A DNA stretch of 64,000 bases from Lacrimispora sphenoides (GTDB lineage Bacteria > Bacillota > Clostridia > Lachnospirales > Lachnospiraceae). The notes beneath the pieces are model-generated. The model was not told the origin of the DNA and did no database searches. It saw nothing but the letters and a program-made list of their open reading frames with translations. The stretch is from positions 1,944,001 through 2,008,000 of the forward strand of contig NZ_FOIP01000001.1 in NCBI RefSeq assembly GCF_900105215.1. The letters run 5' to 3'. The translations under genes were made by a program, and so were the position numbers. Shown here piece after piece: positions 42,887 through 52,469 of the stretch; position 1 is the first letter of the stretch, and each line of letters begins with the position of its first letter.

Positions 42887-44365
42887 ATGCGGGAATGTGG
42901 TATGTTGCTCCCAGTTGCAAGCCTTCCGTCAAAATACGGGATCGGGGCATTTTCAAAAGAGGCATATGAATTTATAGATTTATTAAAAAAAGCAGGTCAG
43001 CAGTACTGGCAGATACTCCCGCTGGGGCCCACCGGTTATGGGGACTCTCCTTACCAGTCATTCTCCGCATTTGCGGGAAATCCGTACTTTATTGATTTAG
43101 ATGAACTGGCTGCAGAGGGACTGCTTACCATAGCGGAATGCGAAGCCGTGGACTTTGGAGATGATCCGAGAGATATTGACTATGAGAAAATGTATTATAA
43201 CCGTTTTCCCTTGTTGAGAAAGGCTTATGGACGGTGGAAGGAGCAGGGACATACGCCAGATGAGCCTGAGAGACATCTTGGAGAGGAAACGGCCGGTTAC
43301 TGCTTTTACATGGCGGTTAAGGATCATTTTAAAGGAAAGAGCTGGATCTCTTGGGATGAGGATATCCGTCTTAGAAAAGAAGAGGCAGTTTCCCGGTATG
43401 AAAAGGAACTGTCAGATGAGATTGGATTTTATGGCTTCCTTCAGATGAAATTTGAAGAACAGTGGAGCCGGTTAAAGTCCTATGCAGGAGAACAGGGGAT
43501 CAGGATCATCGGTGACATCCCCATATATGTGGCATTTGACAGCGCGGATTCCTGGTTTCATCCGGAACTGTTCCAGTTTGATGAAACCTGCGAACCTGTT
43601 GCGGTAGCAGGCTGTCCGCCGGACGGATTTTCCGCCACTGGACAGTTATGGGGAAATCCCCTTTACCGCTGGGATTACCATGGAAAAACAGGTTACGAAT
43701 GGTGGATGAAGCGAATGGAATACAGCTTCCGCCTTTACGATGTGGTGAGGGTAGATCATTTCCGTGGCTTTGATGAGTATTATTCCATTCCGGCGGGAAG
43801 TGAGAATGCCGTTCACGGTACCTGGGAAAAAGGGCCTGGAATTGATATTTTCAATAAGATGCGGGAACGATTTGGGACACTGGATATCATAGCGGAAGAC
43901 CTTGGCTTTTTGACTCCATCGGTTTTAAAGCTTGTAAAGGATACGGGCTTCCCAGGTATGAAGGTTCTGGAGTTTGCGTTTGATTCCAGAGAAGAAAGCG
44001 ATTATCTGCCTCATAACTACACACAGAACTGCGTGGTATATACGGGAACCCATGATAATAATACCATTAGGGGCTGGTATGAAGAATTGTCCCAGGAGGA
44101 CCGTCAGCTTTCCATTGACTATATGAATAACGGAAGAACGCCGGGAGAAGAGATCCATTGGGATTTTGTCCGTCTGGCTCTGGCAAGTGTGGCCAAGCTG
44201 GCGGTGGTACCGGTGCAGGATTATCTGGGCCTTAGCGCGGAGGCCAGGATCAATGTGCCTTCCACCCTGGGGAAAAACTGGAGATGGCGTATGGTTTCTG
44301 GGGAAATAACAGAAGAGATTGTGGAAAAATGCAGAAAAATTGCCAGGCTATACGGCAGGGCATGA
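42887..44365 (+). CDS. malQ: 4-alpha-glucanotransferase (amylomaltase)
   Basis: A 492-residue GH77 enzyme that moves glucan segments between maltodextrins. It opens with the GH77 pattern Ala-Ser-Leu-Pro-Ser-Lys-Tyr-Gly-Ile-Gly. The nucleophile Asp lies in Val-Asp-His-Phe-Arg-Gly-Phe near residue 289, the acid Glu in Ile-Ala-Glu-Asp-Leu-Gly near 335, and the stabiliser in Thr-His-Asp-Asn-Asn-Thr near 389. AAAGGAGA is about eight bases upstream of the ATG. Placed after the permeases, it would process imported maltodextrins in the cytoplasm. Confidence 0.95.
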   Translation: MRECGMLLPVASLPSKYGIGAFSKEAYEFIDLLKKAGQQYWQILPLGPTGYGDSPYQSFSAFAGNPYFIDLDELAAEGLLTIAECEAVDFGDDPRDIDYEKMYYNRFPLLRKAYGRWKEQGHTPDEPERHLGEETAGYCFYMAVKDHFKGKSWISWDEDIRLRKEEAVSRYEKELSDEIGFYGFLQMKFEEQWSRLKSYAGEQGIRIIGDIPIYVAFDSADSWFHPELFQFDETCEPVAVAGCPPDGFSATGQLWGNPLYRWDYHGKTGYEWWMKRMEYSFRLYDVVRVDHFRGFDEYYSIPAGSENAVHGTWEKGPGIDIFNKMRERFGTLDIIAEDLGFLTPSVLKLVKDTGFPGMKVLEFAFDSREESDYLPHNYTQNCVVYTGTHDNNTIRGWYEELSQEDRQLSIDYMNNGRTPGEEIHWDFVRLALASVAKLAVVPVQDYLGLSAEARINVPSTLGKNWRWRMVSGEITEEIVEKCRKIARLYGRA

Positions 44366-44387
44366 GGAAAGGAGATGAGTATTTCTG

Positions 44388-45422
44388 ATGGACTCCATTA
44401 ATATAAAGGATATAGCCAGATTGTGCGGGGTGGGGGTGAGTACCGTATCCCGGGCCATCAATAACCATCCGGATATCAATCCAGAGACAAAGAATATGAT
44501 CATGCAGGTGATTAAGGAAAACAACTATATTCCCAATAACAGCGCGCGGAATTTAAAACGTACCGATTCCAGGGCCATCGCGGTGCTGATCAAAGGGATC
44601 GGCAATCCCTTTTTCAGCAAGATGATCCGTATCTTCGAGGAGGAGATCCAGAAAAAGAAATACTCATTCATCCTGCAGAGGGTCGATGAGCAGGAGGATG
44701 AGGTTGATGTGGCTTTGGAACTGATCAAGGAAAAGAAGCCAAGGGGAATCGTGTTCCTTGGAGGATACTTTTCCCACAGCAGAGAAGAGCTGGAACAGCT
44801 AACCGTTCCTTATGTGTTAAGTACCATCGGAATGACAGAGTACTTAGGTGAATCTCCTGATTTTTCCTGCGTATCCGTAGATGACTACGCGGAAAGCTAC
44901 AAAATGACGGATTACTTATGTAAACTAGGACATGAAAAAATCCTTATCCTGACTGCTCCTTCTGATGATGAGAGCATCGGCCGCCTTCGTTTGGAAGGAT
45001 ACAAAAAGGCTCTTTTAGATAACGGCATCACCCCTTCCCCGTCTCTGATCATATTTTCAGAGGAATGCGAGGAATGCTATACCATGGAAAACGGGTACCG
45101 GATGATGAACCGTATTTTGAATGAAAAACCGGAATTTACCGCTGTTTATGCGATCTCAGACAGCATTGCCATCGGCGCCTGCAAAGCCATCTTTGAGCAT
45201 GGCATGCGGATACCGGAAGATTATTGTATAGCCGGCTATGACGGCCTTGATATTGCCCGCTATTATAACCCGTCCATCACCACCATCCGCCAGCCGGTGG
45301 AAGAGATGGCAAAGGCTACTATAAAGATCTTATTCGATGTGATTAAGAACAAGGCAGAGCATCAGAAAAAGGTTTTTAAGGCCGAACTGGTAGAAGGAGA
45401 GTCTACAAGAAAAGTTAAATAA
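44388..45422 (+). CDS. LacI-family transcription regulator (MalR-like)
   Basis: A 344-residue repressor: N-terminal LacI helix-turn-helix (Ile-Lys-Asp-Ile-Ala-Arg-Leu-Cys-Gly-Val, then Val-Ser-Thr-Val-Ser-Arg-Ala-Ile-Asn) with hinge, and a periplasmic-binding-protein-like effector domain with Gly-Tyr-Asp-Gly-Leu-Asp near residue 286. Being last in the maltodextrin operon, it probably binds the tandem half-sites at 39354-39380. Start chosen at 44388, with a rather distant AAAGGAG. Confidence 0.9.
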   Translation: MDSINIKDIARLCGVGVSTVSRAINNHPDINPETKNMIMQVIKENNYIPNNSARNLKRTDSRAIAVLIKGIGNPFFSKMIRIFEEEIQKKKYSFILQRVDEQEDEVDVALELIKEKKPRGIVFLGGYFSHSREELEQLTVPYVLSTIGMTEYLGESPDFSCVSVDDYAESYKMTDYLCKLGHEKILILTAPSDDESIGRLRLEGYKKALLDNGITPSPSLIIFSEECEECYTMENGYRMMNRILNEKPEFTAVYAISDSIAIGACKAIFEHGMRIPEDYCIAGYDGLDIARYYNPSITTIRQPVEEMAKATIKILFDVIKNKAEHQKKVFKAELVEGESTRKVK

Positions 45423-45555
45423 TTTCCCATGTCAATAAGCAGTCCCTCTGGATCAAATGCAAGATTATGAGTAAATCTGTCAATTGTGCTGCATTTTTAC
45501 TTATTATTTGATATAATTTTATTATATCTCACATTTGATCAAGGAGGGATTTTCC

Positions 45556-47304
45556 ATGCCTGATACCATGTTTTTCAGTCTCCTGTTAAATATTGGCCTC
45601 CTGGTGCTCATTGCCACTATGCTGACCAAAATACCCATCGTACGCAGCATGCTTTTGTACGATAAAAATTCTGCCGGCTGCACAGTATCCCTGGCAGTTA
45701 TATTCGGTCTCGTCAGCATTATTTCCACCTATACGGGTGTGCACGAACAGGGAGCCATCGTTAACACCCGTGTGATCGGCGTATTAGCGGCCGGCCTGTT
45801 AGGAGGCCCATGGGTCGGTATGGGGGCGGCCCTGATCGGAGGGCTGCACCGTTATTTTTTTGATATCGGCGGCTTTACTGCCGTATCCTGTGCCGTATCT
45901 ACCTTCATGGAAGGCCTTGCAGGGTGTATTTTCTCCCGCCGTTTCAAAATGGGAAAAATAGACAGCTCCGGAATCTTTCTGCTTACCGCGATTGTCGAAA
46001 CGGGACAAATGGCAATTATTCTCCTGATCTCAAGGCCTTTTCCGGCGGCCATACAGCTGGTGAAGGTGATCGCATTTCCAATGATCATCATGAATGCACT
46101 GGGCATGATCATCTTTTTAGGAACCTTTAACATGGTATTTATGGAGGAAGACAGCCAGTTTGCCGAAAAAATGCGCCTTGCACTGGGAATTGTGGAGCAG
46201 AGCCTGCCCCATCTGCGTAAGGGCTTATACAGCAAAGAGGATATGGAGGCTGCTGCGGAAATCATTTACTGCTCCACGTCCTGTGCCGCCATATTGATCA
46301 CGGATACCCGGAAGATTCTGGCTATGAAATCCGATACAGGGTTATGCGCCTTAAAAGGAGATTCCATCCTGGCTCCTATTCTCGCCTCTTTACATGACCG
46401 GAATTCTACTATTTTTGATTATGCAGAAAAAGATGATCCTTTTTATCCCATAGTAAAAAACCACATGATTGTGGCCGCTCCCCTGATCGAAATGGACCAT
46501 ATCATCGGCAGCCTGACCATGGTGGTCAAAAAGCATTGGCACAGTTCACGATCTGACTTAAGTTTTGCTTCTGAACTGGCCAGGCTTTTCTCCACTCAGC
46601 TGGAGCTTTCTTATCTGGAATACCAGAAAAAGCTGCGGCGCAAAGCGGAGTTTAAGGCATTACAGTCCCAGGTTAACCCACATTTTTTATACAATGCGCT
46701 CAATACAATTTCTTACGTCAGCCGGGAGAACGCGGACAGGGCAAGGGAACTTCTCCGCTCCCTCTCTACCTACTACCGGCAGACTCTGGAAAATGACCAG
46801 TATATGCTGAACCTGCATACGGAACTTTATCACATATCAAGCTATCTGGATCTTGAAAAAGCCAGATTTGAAGAAAAGCTATGTGTGGAAATCAACATTG
46901 AGGAGGATTTAAACTGTATGGTTCCCGCCTTTATTCTCCAGCCTCTGGTGGAAAATGCCATCCGTTACGGAGCCGATCAAATGGGAATCCGTCTGGTGTC
47001 CATTCATGCCCATGCAGACAGCGACCGGATCGAAATAGCGGTTTCCGACAATGGAACTGGATTTCCCCAGGAGATTCTTACGCGGCTGTATGCAGGGCAG
47101 AGCTATGGAGGTGTGGGACTGGAAAATGTCCATAAGCGGTTAATGAGCATCTACGGACAGGAGAACGGACTTCACATTCAAAGCTCAGAAAATGGCTCCA
47201 AGGTTTATTTTCTGATCCCCGTGGCAGTTTCAGAATTTAAGTATGTGGAAGAGCTTGCCGCAACCATAAGTCAGAAAAACAATGGAATGGAGGTATCATC
47301 ATGA
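45556..47304 (+). CDS. LytS/BtsS-family sensor histidine kinase
   Basis: A 582-residue membrane kinase. Six hydrophobic segments in residues 1-205 form the 5TM-5TMR_LYT sensor, with Ala-Gly-Leu-Leu-Gly-Gly-Pro-Trp-Val-Gly typical of LytS. A GAF-like domain (about 225-350) follows, then the His_kinase domain Val-Asn-Pro-His-Phe-Leu-Tyr-Asn-Ala-Leu with phospho-His near 376, and a HATPase (about 465-560). Start at 45556: GGAGGGA is seven bases upstream. The neighbouring transporter suggests it senses pyruvate or a related nutrient, as BtsS does in E. coli, rather than murein hydrolase control. Overlaps the regulator gene by 4 bases. Confidence 0.9.
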   Translation: MPDTMFFSLLLNIGLLVLIATMLTKIPIVRSMLLYDKNSAGCTVSLAVIFGLVSIISTYTGVHEQGAIVNTRVIGVLAAGLLGGPWVGMGAALIGGLHRYFFDIGGFTAVSCAVSTFMEGLAGCIFSRRFKMGKIDSSGIFLLTAIVETGQMAIILLISRPFPAAIQLVKVIAFPMIIMNALGMIIFLGTFNMVFMEEDSQFAEKMRLALGIVEQSLPHLRKGLYSKEDMEAAAEIIYCSTSCAAILITDTRKILAMKSDTGLCALKGDSILAPILASLHDRNSTIFDYAEKDDPFYPIVKNHMIVAAPLIEMDHIIGSLTMVVKKHWHSSRSDLSFASELARLFSTQLELSYLEYQKKLRRKAEFKALQSQVNPHFLYNALNTISYVSRENADRARELLRSLSTYYRQTLENDQYMLNLHTELYHISSYLDLEKARFEEKLCVEINIEEDLNCMVPAFILQPLVENAIRYGADQMGIRLVSIHAHADSDRIEIAVSDNGTGFPQEILTRLYAGQSYGGVGLENVHKRLMSIYGQENGLHIQSSENGSKVYFLIPVAVSEFKYVEELAATISQKNNGMEVSS

Positions 47305-48044
47305 AAATTGCAGTGATCGATGACGAGCGTCCTGCCAGAAAAGAGCTGATCCATCAGATTTTGTCCATTCTGCCGGACAGCCTGATTAAAGAGGCCGGCA
47401 GCGGAGCATCCGCCCTGGAACTTCTTGAGGACCAGTCCTTTGATCTTCTGTTTTTGGACATTAACTTAAATGACATGGAAGGAACTACCCTGGCATCGGC
47501 GGTAAAGCGCATGCTGCCGGAGGCACAGATTGTTTTCGCTACGGCCTACTCCCAATATGCGGTGAAGGCATTTGAACTGGGGGTAAGTAATTATATCCTG
47601 AAACCCTTTGATCCGGAAAGGGTACGGCTGGTCCTAGAAAAATGCAGCCGGGATCTGGCCAGTCTGCAAAAAGAAAAGATACCGGCGGAAGACAGGTTCC
47701 CGCCTTTTCCAGCCAACCGGATGCCAATCTGCGTGAACCGTACCATCACACTGCTGGACATCAGCCAGATCGTTTATATTGAAACCTGCCTAAGAAGCTG
47801 TATCATACATACTGTTTCAAAGGATTACACGGAAAACCAGCTGCTGGGAGAATACGAAAAACGTCTGGTGCCTTACAGCTTCTGCCGTATCCATAAGAGC
47901 TATCTGGTCAATTTAAACTACATCGCAGAAATGTTTCCCTGGGCCGGCAACAGTATGGCGGTTAAGATGCAGGGATTTGAACAAAACATCCTTCCTGTAG
48001 GCAGAGAAAAAGTCAAACATTTAAGACGGCTCATCGGTATTTAA
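47301..48044 (+). CDS. LytTR-family response regulator
   Basis: A 247-residue regulator. The receiver domain (1-120) has the acidic pocket Asp-Asp-Glu at 8-10, phospho-acceptor Asp near 53 (Phe-Leu-Asp-Ile-Asn) and Lys in Lys-Pro-Phe-Asp near 100. The LytTR DNA-binding domain (about 145-245) has Tyr-Ile-Glu-Thr and Cys-Arg-Ile-His-Lys-Ser-Tyr-Leu-Val-Asn-Leu. It starts inside the kinase gene with GGAGG upstream. A probable target site lies before the adjacent cstA-like gene (48098-48127). Confidence 0.92.
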   Translation: MKIAVIDDERPARKELIHQILSILPDSLIKEAGSGASALELLEDQSFDLLFLDINLNDMEGTTLASAVKRMLPEAQIVFATAYSQYAVKAFELGVSNYILKPFDPERVRLVLEKCSRDLASLQKEKIPAEDRFPPFPANRMPICVNRTITLLDISQIVYIETCLRSCIIHTVSKDYTENQLLGEYEKRLVPYSFCRIHKSYLVNLNYIAEMFPWAGNSMAVKMQGFEQNILPVGREKVKHLRRLIGI

Positions 48045-48097
48045 AATGCTTCCCTCCGGTTTATGACAGCCATTCTGCTTTTTGTGCATTTAGCACT

Positions 48098-48144
48098 TAC
48101 GTTCATACAAATATCATTTATTTTTGTACATATTACTGTATAAT
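48098..48144 (+). promoter_or_regulatory. LytTR direct-repeat site and promoter before the CstA-type gene
   Basis: TACGTTCAT (48098-48106) matches the general LytTR half-site at all positions. A weaker copy lies 21 bases further (48119-48127, 7 of 9 fixed positions), giving the usual 12-base gap. The second copy overlaps the place of a missing -35 box, 17 bases before a good TATAAT (48139-48144). This is the layout of an activator-dependent promoter. Confidence 0.6.
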
Positions 48145-48189
48145 CGTTGATAGAAATGGTTTTCATAATAGTTTACAGGAGGTATGAAT

Positions 48190-49629
48190 ATGATAAGTTT
48201 CTTTGTATGTCTGGCATTGCTGATCATCGGATTCTTAACCTACAGCAAGGTGGCCGAAAAGGTTTTCGGCCCGGATGACAGAAAAACCCCTGCTCTGACC
48301 ATGACAGATGGGAGTGATTATGTACCAATGGGTACACCCAGGATTTTTCTGATCCAGCTTTTAAACATTGCAGGTCTGGGGCCAATTTTCGGTGCTCTGG
48401 CCGGAGCATGCTGGGGGCCCAGCGTATTCCTGTGGATCACCCTTGGCACCCTTTTTGGAGGAGGCATCCATGATTATATGGTGGGCATGATGTCCATGCG
48501 CCATAAAGGAGCCAGTGTTTCTGAGCTTACGGGTACATACTTGGGAAATACCATGAAGCAGGTCATGCGGGTGTTCTCCGTGATCCTTCTGGTTCTGGTC
48601 GGGGTTGCCTTTTCAACCGGTCCCGCAAATCTTTTAGCCATGCTGACACCGGATATACTTGATTCCCGGTTTTGGCTTGCTGTAGTATTGATTTATTATT
48701 TTATTGCGACATTTGTCCCTATCGACAAGGTCATCGGCAAGATTTACCCGTTTTTCGGCATTTGTCTGATTGTTATGGCGCTGGGGGTAGGAGGTGCCAT
48801 TCTTTTTAAAGGTTACCATATTCCTGAAATCACCTTGTCAAACCTTCATCCGTCAGAAACTCCCATCTGGCCGACCATGTTCATATCTGTTGCATGCGGT
48901 GCTATTTCCGGCTTTCATGCAACCCAGTCTTCGCTTATGGCACGCTGCCTTACCAATGAAAATGATGGCCGTAAGGTATTTTACGGTGCAATGGTGGCAG
49001 AAGGTGTGATCGCCCTGATCTGGGCGGCTGCAGGTGTTGCATTTTACGACGGTACCGGTGGTCTTTTAACTGCACTGGGAAACGGACAATCCAGCGTGGT
49101 CTATGAAATCTGCTTCAAACTTTTGGGGCCTGTGGGTGCGGTCATCGCCATGATCGGAGTCATTGCCTGTCCCATTTCTTCAGCAGATACCGCTTATAGA
49201 AGTGCCAGGCTGACGCTGGCCGACTGGTTCCAGATGGACCAGAAGCCTGTTAAAAACCGGCTGATTCTTACCATTCCTCTTCTGGCAGTCGGCTCCGTTC
49301 TTACTCAGTTTGATGTACAGATTGTATGGAGGTACTTCTCCTGGAGCAACCAGACCCTGGCCATGATTGCGCTCTGGTCCGCAAGCGTATATTTATACCA
49401 GAGGAAACGTTTTTACTGGATCACAGTACTTCCGGCAACTTTTATGTCCGCAGTATCCTTCACTTACATTCTGATCGCGAAAGAAGGGTTCCAGCTTTCC
49501 ACCGGCATTGCTTATCCGGCAGGCATCCTGTTTGCAGCGGTATGCTTTGGAGTATTCGTTTATACCTGTATTCTTGGCAAAGGCAAAGATACTTCCAATG
49601 CCTCAGAAGAGGAAAAGGCCACGGCATAA
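48190..49629 (+). CDS. cstA: CstA-family transporter (carbon starvation/pyruvate type)
   Basis: A 479-residue membrane protein of the CstA/BtsT family, with about 13 hydrophobic segments. It has the family segments Gly-Gly-Gly-Ile-His-Asp-Tyr near residue 95 and Ala-Cys-Gly-Ala-Ile-Ser-Gly-Phe-His-Ala-Thr-Gln near 238. It is much shorter than the ~700-residue E. coli proteins, as in many Firmicutes. Members take up pyruvate or peptides. I chose the ATG at 48190 (AGGAGG seven bases upstream) over one at 48184. The adjacent LytS/LytT pair probably controls it. Confidence 0.88.
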   Translation: MISFFVCLALLIIGFLTYSKVAEKVFGPDDRKTPALTMTDGSDYVPMGTPRIFLIQLLNIAGLGPIFGALAGACWGPSVFLWITLGTLFGGGIHDYMVGMMSMRHKGASVSELTGTYLGNTMKQVMRVFSVILLVLVGVAFSTGPANLLAMLTPDILDSRFWLAVVLIYYFIATFVPIDKVIGKIYPFFGICLIVMALGVGGAILFKGYHIPEITLSNLHPSETPIWPTMFISVACGAISGFHATQSSLMARCLTNENDGRKVFYGAMVAEGVIALIWAAAGVAFYDGTGGLLTALGNGQSSVVYEICFKLLGPVGAVIAMIGVIACPISSADTAYRSARLTLADWFQMDQKPVKNRLILTIPLLAVGSVLTQFDVQIVWRYFSWSNQTLAMIALWSASVYLYQRKRFYWITVLPATFMSAVSFTYILIAKEGFQLSTGIAYPAGILFAAVCFGVFVYTCILGKGKDTSNASEEEKATA

Positions 49630-49664
49630 TCTTTTAAGGGGTTAGAGAATTAAAAATTCCATAT

Positions 49665-49715
49665 GAGCTTATTTAAGAGCAGAGAAATTTGCATCTTGAA
49701 TAAGCTCTCTTTTTA
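49665..49715 (+). terminator. Terminator after cstA
   Basis: GAGCTTATT (49665-49673) pairs with AATAAGCTC (49699-49707), followed by a T-rich run. The next 170 bases up to the desulfidase gene hold an inverted repeat CGTACC/GGTATACG (49856-49873) that may be an operator; nothing else was recognised. Confidence 0.7.
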
Positions 49716-49918
49716 ATGTTAAGTAGAAAGACGCCAGATAGCCCTCTTATAACGTACCCTTTCTTCTGTTGATTTATAAATTTTAAACATTATCATAAAA
49801 TAATTAAATTATACATACATGTGTTTTTATGGTACATTAAAGTTACTTAGAAATCCGTACCTATTGGTATACGTTTTCCGGAAGATCAATGATATTGCAG
49901 AAAGGACTTAACGTTAGT

Positions 49919-51193
49919 ATGGAAAAGGCAAATATAAAATATGGTGCCTTTGTGCAGATATTGAGAGAAGAGCTTATTCCTGCCATGGGCTGTACCGAAC
50001 CGATCGCTTTGGCCTATGCTGCTGCCGTGGCAAGGAGAACGCTGGGGGAAATGCCAGACAGAGTGGTAGTAGGGGTAAGTGGAAGCATCATCAAAAATGT
50101 GAAATCTGTGATTGTTCCTAACACAGGCCATTTAAAGGGAATTCCTGCTGCAGTGACAGCGGGTATCGTAGCAGGGAAGCCAGAGAAAGAGCTGGAGGTC
50201 ATTGGGGCAGTAACGCAGGAACAGATCATGCAGATGAAAGAATTTATGGAAAGAACGGAGGTCAGGATAGAACACATTAAAAGCGGATTTACCTTTGACA
50301 TTATAGTCACTCTGTATAAAGACTCTTCTTACAGTAAAGTTCGCATTGCCAATTTCCATACCAATATCGTTCTCATTGAGAAAGACGGAAACATATTGAA
50401 ACAACGGGAAGCATTGATGGAAGAACAGCCATTGACCGACCGGGGTTTACTCAATATGGAGGATATCTGGGACTTTATCAATACAGTAGACATCTCGGAT
50501 ATCAAAGAAATCCTGGACCGGCAGATTCAATATAACTGGGCCATTGCCGAGGAAGGGCTTAGGTGCAGTTATGGGGCCAACATCGGCAAGGTTCTTCTAT
50601 GGTCGTCCGGGAATGATGTTGCTGTAAAGGCAAAGGCTATGGCGGCAGCTGGTTCGGATGCCCGTATGAATGGCTGTGAATTGCCGGTCATAATTAATTC
50701 AGGAAGCGGTAATCAGGGGATTACAGTTTCCGTGCCTGTCATTGTATATGCAAAAGAACGAAAAGTCAGCGCGGAAAAAATGTACCGGGCCCTGGCTTTA
50801 TCCAATCTGGCCGCAATACATCAGAAAACGCCCATCGGCAGATTATCCGCTTATTGCGGGGCGGTTAATGCAGGGGCGGGGGCAGGAGCAGGTATTGCTT
50901 ATTTATGCGGAGGGGGCTATAAGGAAGTCATACATACGATGGTTAATGCACTTGCAATTATATCAGGTATTGTATGCGATGGGGCAAAGGCCTCCTGTGC
51001 AGCAAAGATCGCTTCTTCCATTGATGCCGGTATTTTCGGTTACAGCATGTACATGCAGGGGCAGCAGTTTCTTGATGGTGACGGCATCGTTACCAAAGGT
51101 GTGGAGGCCACACTTAAAAATGTTGGTAGATTGGCGAAAGAGGGTATGAAGGAAACCAACGAGGAAATTATTAAAATCATGATAGGAGAATAG
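49919..51193 (+). CDS. cyuA: L-cysteine desulfidase / UPF0597 (CyuA-YhaM) family enzyme
   Basis: A 424-residue cytoplasmic enzyme related to serine dehydratase alpha chains. It is expected to split cysteine to pyruvate, ammonia and sulfide with an iron-sulfur cluster. The N-terminus has Met-Gly-Cys-Thr-Glu-Pro-Ile, and further Cys residues occur in Tyr-Cys-Gly-Ala, Val-Cys-Asp-Gly-Ala-Lys and Ser-Cys-Ala-Ala-Lys. Asn-Ser-Gly-Ser-Gly-Asn-Gln-Gly and the Gly-Ala-Gly-Ala-Gly-Ala-Gly turn are family marks. Two starts are possible: 49919, with AAAGGA 12 bases upstream, and 49889. It lies 2 bases before a DAACS symporter, which suggests uptake and breakdown of an amino acid. Confidence 0.85.
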   Translation: MEKANIKYGAFVQILREELIPAMGCTEPIALAYAAAVARRTLGEMPDRVVVGVSGSIIKNVKSVIVPNTGHLKGIPAAVTAGIVAGKPEKELEVIGAVTQEQIMQMKEFMERTEVRIEHIKSGFTFDIIVTLYKDSSYSKVRIANFHTNIVLIEKDGNILKQREALMEEQPLTDRGLLNMEDIWDFINTVDISDIKEILDRQIQYNWAIAEEGLRCSYGANIGKVLLWSSGNDVAVKAKAMAAAGSDARMNGCELPVIINSGSGNQGITVSVPVIVYAKERKVSAEKMYRALALSNLAAIHQKTPIGRLSAYCGAVNAGAGAGAGIAYLCGGGYKEVIHTMVNALAIISGIVCDGAKASCAAKIASSIDAGIFGYSMYMQGQQFLDGDGIVTKGVEATLKNVGRLAKEGMKETNEEIIKIMIGE

Positions 51194-51195
51194 GT

Positions 51196-52392
51196 ATGAA
51201 AAAAATAATAAGTAGTTTACCTTTTAAATTACTTTTTGGGGTAGTTCTGGGGATTCTGATTGGACAGGTAGCAGGCGAACATGTCATGAATTTTGTCGTG
51301 ACAGTGAAATACATATTAAATCAGGTTATTACATTCTGTGTTCCTCTCATTATCATTGGCTTTATCGCTCCTTCGATCACAAGGCTGGGTAATAATGCTT
51401 CCAAAATGCTGGGCGTAGCAGTTACCGTTGCATATATATCTTCCATTGGGGCGGCATTTTTCGCAATGACGGCCGGCTATATCATGATTCCCCATCTGTC
51501 CATCGCTACCGATGTAGACGGACTCAAGGAACTTCCTGGAATCGTGTTCCAGCTGGATATTCCGCAGATCATGCCGGTAATGAGCGCATTGGTATTTTCC
51601 CTGCTCCTGGGCCTGGCCGCAACCTGGACAAAGGCAAAGGTGATTACCGAAGCATTGGAAGAATTTCAGGAAATCGTGCTTTCCATTGTAACAAAAATTG
51701 TTATCCCTATGCTGCCTGTATTCATCGCATTTACCTTTTGTGCCCTCTCCTACGAGGGAACCATTACCAAGCAGCTTCCAGTATTCTTTCAGGTTGTCCT
51801 TATCGTCATGATAGGCCATTTTATCTGGCTGGCACTGCTTTATGCAATCGGCGGTATTTATTCCGGGAAGAATCCTATGGATGTCATCAGAAATTACGGA
51901 CCTGCTTATATCACCGCCGTAGGTACTATGTCATCGGCCGCTACCCTGGCCGTGGCACTCCGCTGTGCAAAAAAGTCTCAGCCTACTTTACGTGATGATA
52001 TGGTGGATTTCGGCATTCCGCTGTTTGCCAACATTCATCTGTGCGGCTCCGTTTTAACAGAGGTATTCTTTGTAATGACTGTCTCAAAAATACTTTACGG
52101 AGCCTTTCCATCCTACGGAACCATGGTGTTGTTCTGCGTTTTATTAGGTGTATTTGCCATTGGTGCCCCGGGCGTTCCAGGAGGAACAGTAATGGCATCT
52201 CTTGGTCTTATAACAGGAGTTTTAGGCTTCAGTGAAACAGGAACAGCCCTTATGCTGACCATTTTCGCATTGCAGGACAGCTTCGGCACAGCTTGCAACG
52301 TAACCGGTGACGGTGCATTGACCATGATTCTGACTGGATTCGCTGAAAAGCATGGAATAAAAAGAGAAAAAATAGAATCAGGAATTTCATAA
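51196..52392 (+). CDS. Dicarboxylate/amino acid:cation symporter (DAACS/SstT-like)
   Basis: A 398-residue membrane transporter with eight or more helices. It has the serine-rich hairpin Gly-Thr-Met-Ser-Ser-Ala-Ala-Thr-Leu near residue 237, Gly-Ala-Pro-Gly-Val-Pro-Gly-Gly near 323, and Asn-Val-Thr-Gly-Asp-Gly-Ala near 372, all of the glutamate/serine symporter family. Coupled to the cysteine desulfidase-type gene, it likely imports serine, cysteine or a similar amino acid with sodium or protons. Its terminator has been split by an IS element. Confidence 0.88.
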   Translation: MKKIISSLPFKLLFGVVLGILIGQVAGEHVMNFVVTVKYILNQVITFCVPLIIIGFIAPSITRLGNNASKMLGVAVTVAYISSIGAAFFAMTAGYIMIPHLSIATDVDGLKELPGIVFQLDIPQIMPVMSALVFSLLLGLAATWTKAKVITEALEEFQEIVLSIVTKIVIPMLPVFIAFTFCALSYEGTITKQLPVFFQVVLIVMIGHFIWLALLYAIGGIYSGKNPMDVIRNYGPAYITAVGTMSSAATLAVALRCAKKSQPTLRDDMVDFGIPLFANIHLCGSVLTEVFFVMTVSKILYGAFPSYGTMVLFCVLLGVFAIGAPGVPGGTVMASLGLITGVLGFSETGTALMLTIFALQDSFGTACNVTGDGALTMILTGFAEKHGIKREKIESGIS

Positions 52393-52469
52393 AAACAATT
52401 CATAAAATACCCCCTTCAGCCTGATATGTACCCCCTTTACTGGACAGCACCAGTAAAGGGGGTTTTTAC

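Noticed and set aside
51316..51819. 167-codon minus-strand frame over the symporter
   Set aside because: Antisense shadow of a clear transporter gene, with the His/Gln/Gly-rich make-up expected of one.
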